Shown one piece after another: positions 6,745 to 11,864 of a DNA stretch of 12,993 bases; positions within the stretch are counted from its first letter, which is position 1, and each line of letters begins with the position of its first letter. The position numbers were made by a program, and so were the translations under genes. Under the pieces are notes generated by a model that saw only the letters and a program-made list of their open reading frames with translations, was not told the origin of the DNA and made no database searches. The stretch is from an uncultured Bacilli bacterium (GTDB lineage Bacteria > Bacillota_I > Bacilli_A > RF39 > UBA660). The stretch is from contig CANRCO010000027.1 in assembly GCA_947629125.1 (NCBI GenBank), positions 1-12,993 on the forward strand, in the 5' to 3' direction.

Positions 6745-7026
6745 GTATTCAGAGATATCTGAATTTTTTTCTTTTGCTAAATAATCATTTAAATTTAATT
6801 TATTTTTATTTTGTAAAGTAACAATATTTTCTACATTATCACCAATTAATGTAAATGTTTTTCCACAATTTAGACATTCACAAGTACCAAATGCTTGAAT
6901 TCCTGCGGGGCGATTAATACTTGTATAAATAACACTGTTTTCTACTGGAGTAGGAACACCATAATGAATTTGAATTTTTCTTAAATCATGAGTACATTTA
7001 TTATTTAAATTTTCTATCTTAGTCAC
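6730..7026 (-). CDS. Small hypothetical protein with a possible zinc-binding Cys cluster
   Basis: At most 98 aa; I do not recognise the family. Cysteines at 11, 49, 51 and 54 (THD follows the first; CECLNCGKTF around the others) could form one zinc site of the ribbon type. The last 30 residues are Lys/Asn-rich and probably disordered. There is no membrane segment or signal. The start is unclear. The only conventional codon available is the GTG at 7026, which is embedded in AAGAGGTGA, a sequence that looks like the ribosome site itself and is ideally spaced for the fourth codon, an ATA at 7017. The gene lies opposite to, and between, mraY and ftsW/spoVE, with its own good promoter containing a perfect palindrome, and it shares a terminator with mraY. 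Confidence 0.72.
   Translation of the reverse strand: MTKIENLNNKCTHDLRKIQIHYGVPTPVENSVIYTSINRPAGIQAFGTCECLNCGKTFTLIGDNVENIVTLQNKNKLNLNDYLAKEKNSDISEYKRKL
6747..6775 (+). terminator. Terminator 2 after mraY, inside the opposite-strand gene
   Basis: ATTCAGA (6747-6753) pairs with TCTGAAT (6758-6764) across a 4-nt loop, followed by a seven-T run, a C and TTTT. It reads as a strong plus-strand intrinsic terminator lying in the 3' coding end of the minus-strand 98-aa gene. It backs up terminator 1 and limits antisense transcription. Confidence 0.7.
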
Positions 7027-7037
7027 CTCTTAAAAAG

Positions 7038-7066
7038 ATTGTAATTTAAGATATCTTAAAAGTCAA
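7038..7066 (-). promoter_or_regulatory. Promoter of the 98-aa gene with an operator-like palindrome in the spacer
   Basis: On the minus strand, TTGACT (7066-7061) and TACAAT (7043-7038) are 17 bp apart. Sixteen of the 17 spacer bases (7045-7060, TTTAAGATATCTTAAA) form a perfect palindrome, exactly where a repressor would block RNA polymerase. Confidence 0.7.
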
Positions 7067-7130
7067 GAGCATTAATATACATGTTTTATTTTAATTTTGA
7101 ATAAATTTTATAAAGAAGACTGGTGATAAA

Positions 7131-8219
7131 ATGAAACAAAAAAGTTTTGATAAATTTTTATTTATTGGTGTACTTTTAACTATTGTTTTTGGCATTATTA
7201 TGATTTATTCAGCTAGCTATATTTGGGCAGACTATAAATTTGCTGACCCCTTTAAATTTGTTAAAGCCCAAGGATTATTTTTTATTGTTGGTATCTTTTT
7301 GATGTTATTTATCTCAAAAATAGATTATCATTTATATCAAAAAAAGGCTAATTTAATTTTATTTGTTTGTTTAGCTTTATTAATTTTAGTTTTAATTCCA
7401 GGAGTAGGTAAAATACGTAATGGTTCACGTAGTTGGTTTGGCATTGGTTCATTAGGTATTCAGCCCAGTGAATTTGCTAAAATTGGTTTAATTATCTTTG
7501 TAAGTAAATATCTTTCTCGTAATCAAAAAAATATGAAAAGTGTTATTAAAGGAGCATTACCTATATTAGGAGTAATCGGTTTATTTTTTGCTCTTATTAT
7601 GTTAGAACCAGATTTTGGTACAGGTATGGTTATTGTTTTAACTTTAGTTTGCATCATTTTTGTTTCTGGAGTGAATATTTCTTTTTTTGTTAAAGTTGGA
7701 TGTGTTGGGCTTTGCGGTATTGTTGGTTTGATAATCGCTGCACCTTATCGAATGAAAAGAATTATTTCTTTTTTAAATCCGTGGACTGACCCCTTAGGAA
7801 GTGGCTACCAAATTATTCAATCACTTTATGCCATTGGACCAGGCGGTTTGTTAGGGCAAGGTTTTTTAAAATCGCGGCAAAAACATTTTTATTTGCCTGA
7901 ACCCCAAACTGATTTTATCTTTTCAATTATTAGTGAAGAATTTGGCTTTTTAGGAGTATTAATTGTTTGTAGTTTATTTTTCTTTATTTTTTATCGTTCT
8001 ATTAAGATTGCTTTATCTTGTAAAGATTTATTTGGTAAATATTTAGCATTTGGTCTAGCTTTTGGTATTTTAATTCAAGCAACTTTAAATTTGATGGTTG
8101 TTGTTGGTTTGATACCTGTTACAGGGGTAACTTTGCCATTCTTTAGTTATGGTGGTTCTTCTTTATTAGTAAGTATGGCTAGCATTGGAATTATTTTAAA
8201 TATATCTAAAAATTATTAA
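7131..8219 (+). CDS. spoVE: SEDS-family peptidoglycan glycosyltransferase, SpoVE/FtsW-like
   Basis: A 362-aa polytopic membrane protein (about ten hydrophobic segments) that polymerises lipid II into glycan strands together with a class B PBP. Family motifs in order: GIQPSEFAKI at 109-118; EPDFGTG at 159-165; the NPWTDPLGSGYQ block at 216-227; LPEPQTDFIF at 255-264, with the Asp261 that SEDS enzymes need; and IPVTGVTLPFFSYGGSSLL at 328-346. Its position after spoVD and mraY favours SpoVE/FtsW over RodA. FtsW and SpoVE cannot be told apart by sequence alone here. The ribosome site GGTGAT (7122-7127) supports the ATG at 7131. murG, expected next, is replaced by an unrelated accessory gene, and no terminator is seen before it. 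Confidence 0.93.
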   Translation: MKQKSFDKFLFIGVLLTIVFGIIMIYSASYIWADYKFADPFKFVKAQGLFFIVGIFLMLFISKIDYHLYQKKANLILFVCLALLILVLIPGVGKIRNGSRSWFGIGSLGIQPSEFAKIGLIIFVSKYLSRNQKNMKSVIKGALPILGVIGLFFALIMLEPDFGTGMVIVLTLVCIIFVSGVNISFFVKVGCVGLCGIVGLIIAAPYRMKRIISFLNPWTDPLGSGYQIIQSLYAIGPGGLLGQGFLKSRQKHFYLPEPQTDFIFSIISEEFGFLGVLIVCSLFFFIFYRSIKIALSCKDLFGKYLAFGLAFGILIQATLNLMVVVGLIPVTGVTLPFFSYGGSSLLVSMASIGIILNISKNY

Positions 8220-8257
8220 AATACAATTCATTAATTAATGCAGAAAAGATTGAAAGT

Positions 8258-9115
8258 ATGATTTATGAAATAAGAGAAAAACAGGTAATGTTGGACTCTG
8301 ATTTAGCAACATTATATCAAGTTGAAACAAAAAGAATTAATGAATCTGTAAGAAGGAATCCTGAAAAATTTCCGGAAAGATTTTGTTTTCAATTAAACGA
8401 AAATGAATATATTGATATCTTAAACTTGAGGTCGCATTTTGCGACCTCAAGTTTAGAATACAATAGCCATGGTGGTAGAAGATATCAACCTCGTGTATTT
8501 ACTGAGCAAGGTGTAGCGATGCTTGCCACTATTTTGAAATCTGATATTGCAACCCAAGTTAGTATTGCCATCATGGATGCTTTTGTAATGATGCGAAAAT
8601 ATATTTCTAATGAATTGATTCAACAAAAATATATTAACAATTTAGTGATAAAGCATGATGAAGATATTAAATTATTACAAGAATCTTTTAATAAATTTGA
8701 AGAAAAGAAAAAAGTTAATGAAATTTATTTTAATGGACAAATCTATGATGCTTATTCAAAAATAGTTGAAATTCTTGAATGTGCACACGATAACATAATT
8801 CTTATCGATAACTATGCCGATAAAAATATTTTAGATATGATAAGAAGTATAAAAATTGATGTAACTATAATATGTAAAAATAATGGATTATTAAAACAAA
8901 TAGATATAGATAAATATCAAAAACAATATAAAAATCTAAAAGTAATTTATAATAATGATTTTCATGATAGATATATTATACTAGATGAAAAAGAAATTTA
9001 TCATTGTGGAACATCTTTAAATTATGCAGGTAGTAAAACTTTTTCAATTAATAAATTAGAAGATAAAATAGTAAAGAACAGTTTAATAAAATATACACTT
9101 ACAATTATAAAATAA
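8258..9115 (+). CDS. ORF6N-domain protein with C-terminal PLD-like domain (phage antirepressor-like)
   Basis: A 285-aa protein. Residues 1-116 form an ORF6N domain, a KilA-N-related DNA-binding module found in phage antirepressors and mobile-element genes: KQVMLDSDLATLYQVETKRI, then NPEKFPERFCFQL, GGRRY and VFTEQGVAMLATIL. A short helical linker (117-155) leads to a PLD-like domain (156-285) with FNGQIYDAYSKI, NIILIDNY and H236-x-R238-x4-D243. That last motif is a variant of H-x-K-x4-D with Arg for Lys, so catalysis is doubtful. The frame stays open to 8210, and the codons before the ATG (NAEKIES) match what family members carry at their N-terminus, yet no start codon or good ribosome site exists there. 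The gene therefore looks 5'-truncated against ftsW. Probably acquired by transfer; autonomous function is uncertain. Confidence 0.85.
   Translation: MIYEIREKQVMLDSDLATLYQVETKRINESVRRNPEKFPERFCFQLNENEYIDILNLRSHFATSSLEYNSHGGRRYQPRVFTEQGVAMLATILKSDIATQVSIAIMDAFVMMRKYISNELIQQKYINNLVIKHDEDIKLLQESFNKFEEKKKVNEIYFNGQIYDAYSKIVEILECAHDNIILIDNYADKNILDMIRSIKIDVTIICKNNGLLKQIDIDKYQKQYKNLKVIYNNDFHDRYIILDEKEIYHCGTSLNYAGSKTFSINKLEDKIVKNSLIKYTLTIIK
8421..8455 (+). repeat. Perfect 16-bp-arm hairpin inside the ORF6N coding sequence
   Basis: TAAACTTGAGGTCGCA (8421-8436) is the exact reverse complement of TGCGACCTCAAGTTTA (8440-8455), with a 3-nt TTT loop. It spans codons 55-66 (LNLRSHFATSSL) and is far more GC-rich than its surroundings. 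No T tract follows, so it is not a terminator. Confidence 0.95.
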
Positions 9116-9148
9116 TTTAATTGCATTCAAAATAAAAGTAAAGTCTAT

Positions 9149-9362
9149 ATGAATAATATTACCTGTCTGATGAAATAAAAATTGAAGAAATGATTTATGA
9201 GTAGAGACTAAACGAATTAATGAAACTATAAGAATAAACTTTGAAAAATTTTCAGAAAGATTTTACTTTAAATTAAATAAAAATGAATATCAAAATATTC
9301 ATAAAATAACTTCAAATATTCACCAAATAAAAAGCAGTAATATTAACAACAAATTTAATTAA
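9149..9362 (+). pseudogene. Decayed second copy of an ORF6N-domain gene
   Basis: In one frame (9163-9204) the sequence reads LSDEIKIEEMIYE then a TAG stop. In another (9201-9362) it reads VETKRINETIRINFEKFSER, then FYFKLNKNEY, and continues as unrelated residues to a TAA. Both pieces match the N-terminal ORF6N domain of the intact neighbour (IESMIYE; VETKRINESVRRNPEKFPER; FCFQLNENEY). Relative to that copy the piece in between (about 50 bp, encoding the REKQVMLDSDLATLYQ part) is deleted with loss of frame. Similarity ends just before the place where the intact gene has its hairpin. A third frame opens with an ATG at 9149 (MNNITCLMK). No functional product is expected. It fills most of the gap between 9116 and 9424. 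Confidence 0.8.
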
Positions 9363-9370
9363 ATATTTTT

Positions 9371-9399
9371 TTGACATTTGATATATAATTAGTTAAAAT
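9371..9399 (+). promoter_or_regulatory. Sigma-A-type promoter of the phosphoesterase gene
   Basis: A perfect TTGACA (9371-9376) and TAAAAT (9394-9399) are 17 bp apart. The ribosome site AGGAAGTGA (9412-9420) follows, just before the ATG at 9425. Confidence 0.8.
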
Positions 9400-9424
9400 A
9401 AAACTTAAATTAGGAAGTGAATTT

Positions 9425-11101
9425 ATGTCTCTTATGATAACTAAATTACGTCAATTAAACTATTTACTTAAAAACCTTTCTTTAGACCAATTTGATGAAA
9501 GAGTTTTTAAAGATAACTTTAATAATATAATACTTAATTATGAAAATAATGAATTAATGGATTGGATAATTAATCAAACTTTAAATCAATTTAAAAAAGC
9601 CTACAGTTATGACGATATTGAATTTTGTAAGAGACTACATATTATAAATTATTTAGTAAATCATAGTAATAGTTTGACTGAAGCTTCTTTTGAAGCAGTA
9701 GCAATGTTAATAAAAAAATATTTAGATTTTGCGGAAAATTCCCAAATAACAATTTCTTCAAAAGTCAATGATTTAATTACGCAAATTAAAAGTAAAATAA
9801 ATATAGATTATAATTCTAAAATGCTTGATTTAAAAGAACAAAATGCTAATTTAAATCAACAATTAAAAACTTATGAAAAACAAATTAATATTCTTATAGA
9901 AGAAAATAATAAATTAAAAATAAAAGATACTAAACAACGTCATGAGTTAAATGAAAAAACTAATGAATTAAAAGATTTAGAAAAAAATAAAAAAATAAGA
10001 GAAAATAAAATCCAAAAATTAATTTTTAACAATAATCATTTAAATAAATTATTAGAACGAAATCAAAATATTCTTGATAAAACTAATGCTAATTATACTG
10101 CTTTGGAAAATAAAGTAAATAAAACTAAAGAAATTGAAAAAATTATTATAAATCAACTTTATAATAATCCTACTACATTAAATAACATTGTTTTAGAATT
10201 ATATAAGAAAAATTATAAACTAACTACTAAAGAAATTTATAGTATTATTAAAAATATAAAAGATATTGATATAGATGAAACATTTTATGATAACAATTTA
10301 ATTTTTAATATACGTGCTCCAAAAATTACAACTAATGCTGTTTTAGATTTTGGCTATATTAATAATTATATATTAAATGTTTTAGTTACTGCTGATTATC
10401 ATATTGGGTTGGATAATTTTAAAAGACGTCAAAAAGAAATTGATTTACTATTATGTGTTAATGATTATTGTGAGACAAATGATATTGATTTTATTATTAA
10501 TTTAGGCGATGTAGTTTCTATAAAAGAAAAAAATCGAGAAAATACTTTTTCTAGTTTTAGTTATATAAAAGAAATGTTAGATTTTTTAGTTAATAATTAT
10601 CCGGAAGTTTTAAATACGCAACAAATTATATTGGGTGGTAATCATGATGAAATATTTGTAAGAAGCGGAATTGATTTTTTAGAAAAGTTAACTAATCAAA
10701 GGTCGGATTTAACTTTAGTAGGGTATAATCATGCTTTTATTAAATTAGGTAATTCATTAATTGCTTTACATCATCCGCGCAATCGTTTTGGTTGTTATAA
10801 TTCTGTTAGATATGATTTAATTAATTACTTAAAAGATTATTATAAAAATAGTACTATCAATTTTAATGAAGTGTGTTTTAATTTATTAGGTCATACACAT
10901 AAATATAATATAATTAATGATTATAAAAGTATATTTGTTCCATCACTATTAAAAGATAGAATGGAGAATGGCGCTATTCAATTAAAAATTTATTTTAATG
11001 CTAATCATAATATTGAACATGTGGAAATAATTAATTTAACTATTACTAATAAAGAGTTACAACCAAAATATACTACAATTTATAGAAAATTAACTAGATA
11101 G
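9425..11101 (+). CDS. Calcineurin-like metallophosphoesterase with N-terminal helical domain and coiled coil
   Basis: A 558-aa protein. Residues 1-125 are helical with no recognised family. Residues 130-240 are a Lys/Glu/Asn-rich heptad-like coiled coil. About 240-300 may be a small winged-helix-like domain (NNPTTLNNIVLELYKKNYKL). Residues 315-558 are a metallophosphoesterase with all metal motifs: D324-x-H326 (VTADYHIG), GD at 361-362, GNHD at 405-408, HH at 449-450 and GHTH at 489-492. Such enzymes use two metal ions to hydrolyse phosphoesters, including DNA (SbcD/Mre11), cyclic nucleotides or phosphoproteins. The substrate cannot be read from the sequence. There is no signal or membrane segment, so it is cytoplasmic. 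It is transcribed alone and overlaps the convergent crp-like gene by 8 bp. The low-GC, Asn-rich composition may indicate an accessory origin. Confidence 0.82.
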   Translation: MSLMITKLRQLNYLLKNLSLDQFDERVFKDNFNNIILNYENNELMDWIINQTLNQFKKAYSYDDIEFCKRLHIINYLVNHSNSLTEASFEAVAMLIKKYLDFAENSQITISSKVNDLITQIKSKINIDYNSKMLDLKEQNANLNQQLKTYEKQINILIEENNKLKIKDTKQRHELNEKTNELKDLEKNKKIRENKIQKLIFNNNHLNKLLERNQNILDKTNANYTALENKVNKTKEIEKIIINQLYNNPTTLNNIVLELYKKNYKLTTKEIYSIIKNIKDIDIDETFYDNNLIFNIRAPKITTNAVLDFGYINNYILNVLVTADYHIGLDNFKRRQKEIDLLLCVNDYCETNDIDFIINLGDVVSIKEKNRENTFSSFSYIKEMLDFLVNNYPEVLNTQQIILGGNHDEIFVRSGIDFLEKLTNQRSDLTLVGYNHAFIKLGNSLIALHHPRNRFGCYNSVRYDLINYLKDYYKNSTINFNEVCFNLLGHTHKYNIINDYKSIFVPSLLKDRMENGAIQLKIYFNANHNIEHVEIINLTITNKELQPKYTTIYRKLTR

Positions 11102-11735
11102 TATCATTTAAGATGGTAATATATCGACCATCTTTTTTTATTTGTTTTTGTTTTTCTAATTCAGTTAATTTGCGCATTAAAGCACTACGGTCAACGGCAA
11201 TATATTCTGCTAATTCTTTATAAGAAAAAGGTATAGTAAAACTTAAACTAGCATTTTTTTGCTTTAAATAATTAAAATAAGTAAATAATTTTTCTTGGAT
11301 GCTTTTTTTAGTTAATATATCCATTTTTAAATTGATTTTACTTGTATAATCTAAGACTAAGTCAAATATTTGATTGACAATCATTTTATGGTAAGGGCAT
11401 AATTCATTACAACCTTTTAATAAATAATTATAATCAAAGAAAATAATTTCGGTATCTTCATCAGTAATAATAAATAAGTCATCTTCATTGTGCATAATAA
11501 AGCTTCGTGAAAAAATATTATCACGCATAAGTTTTTCAAAAATAAAAGTATTACCATCAATATCAGCTTTATAAATTGTTATTTGACCATTTTTAACTAT
11601 TCCGATTTCTTTTTTCTTACTATTAAAAGCTTGGATATATTCTCCTTTGTGAAATGATTGTATATGTGCATTGACACATTTTGACAAAAAAAGATAAAAT
11701 TGTTCATTTAAAATATTTGGCATTGTTTCGGGCAT
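11094..11735 (-). CDS. Crp/Fnr-family transcriptional regulator
   Basis: A 213-aa DNA-binding regulator. An N-terminal cyclic-nucleotide-binding-type beta barrel (about 10-120, with IGIVKNGQITIYKADIDGNT at 44-63) is joined by a dimerisation helix (about 115-150) to a C-terminal Crp-type winged helix: IPFSYKELAEYIAVDRSALM at 168-187, then RKLTELEKQ. The recognition helix is around 178-190. Cysteines occur only at 20, 109 and 113, not in the clustered N-terminal arrangement of E. coli Fnr, so an Fe-S sensor is not evident and the ligand is unknown. The ATG at 11735 has a strong ribosome site (AAAGGAAGTG). It is divergent from nrdD, and both promoters are overlapped by symmetrical sites. I infer autoregulation and control of nrdD by this protein, as Crp/Fnr proteins often govern anaerobic genes. 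Confidence 0.9.
   Translation of the reverse strand: MPETMPNILNEQFYLFLSKCVNAHIQSFHKGEYIQAFNSKKKEIGIVKNGQITIYKADIDGNTFIFEKLMRDNIFSRSFIMHNEDDLFIITDEDTEIIFFDYNYLLKGCNELCPYHKMIVNQIFDLVLDYTSKINLKMDILTKKSIQEKLFTYFNYLKQKNASLSFTIPFSYKELAEYIAVDRSALMRKLTELEKQKQIKKDGRYITILNDTI
11110..11139 (+). terminator. Terminator of the phosphoesterase gene, inside the crp-like coding region
   Basis: AAGATGGT (11110-11117) pairs with ACCATCTT (11127-11134) around a 9-nt loop, then a T run to 11139. It serves the plus strand and lies within the 3' end of the convergent regulator gene. Confidence 0.8.
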
Positions 11736-11767
11736 TTTTGCACTTCCTTTATTTTTGTTCTAAAAAA

Positions 11768-11796
11768 ATTATAACAAAATTTTAAAAATGTTGCAA
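11768..11796 (-). promoter_or_regulatory. Promoter of the crp-like gene
   Basis: On the minus strand, TTGCAA (11796-11791) and a perfect TATAAT (11773-11768) are separated by 17 bp. The -35 box lies within the palindrome at 11789-11804. Confidence 0.75.
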
Positions 11797-11818
11797 ATGC
11801 AACAATTATTATTGTTGC
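11789..11818. promoter_or_regulatory. Overlapping palindromic operators between the crp-like gene and nrdD
   Basis: Site 1 is TGTTGCA-AA-TGCAACA (11789-11804), a perfect 7-bp-arm palindrome covering the crp-like -35. Site 2 is GCAACAAT-TATT-ATTGTTGC (11799-11818), a perfect 8-bp-arm palindrome that shares the middle half-site and covers the nrdD -35. The size and symmetry of site 1 suit a dimeric Crp/Fnr-family protein. Confidence 0.65.
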
Positions 11819-11840
11819 TTTTTGCTATAATGAGTATAAA
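11812..11840 (+). promoter_or_regulatory. Promoter region of nrdD
   Basis: TTGTTG (11812-11817) and TATAAA (11835-11840) are 17 bp apart. A second option is the extended -10 TGCTATAAT (11823-11831), without a good -35. The ribosome site TAGGAGTGA (11849-11857) precedes the ATG at 11865. Confidence 0.6.
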
Positions 11841-11864
11841 TAGAAAATAGGAGTGACATTAATA

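Noticed and set aside
8421..8455. ORF6N hairpin as a terminator, CRISPR repeat or insertion-sequence end
   Set aside because: No T tract follows, no repeat copies or spacers exist nearby, and the reading frame passes through it intact.
8258..9362. Complete prophage or transposon at the ORF6N locus
   Set aside because: No integrase, transposase, terminal inverted repeats or structural phage genes are present; only the ORF6N gene and its decayed relative are seen.
9425..11101. SbcD/SbcC or Mre11-Rad50 system
   Set aside because: The phosphoesterase core has the general motifs, but there is no SMC-like ATPase with Walker A/B motifs in the protein or beside it.
11094..11735. Oxygen-sensing Fnr with an Fe-S cluster
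   Set aside because: Only three cysteines occur and they are not in an Fnr-like cluster, so I keep the general Crp/Fnr label without a ligand.
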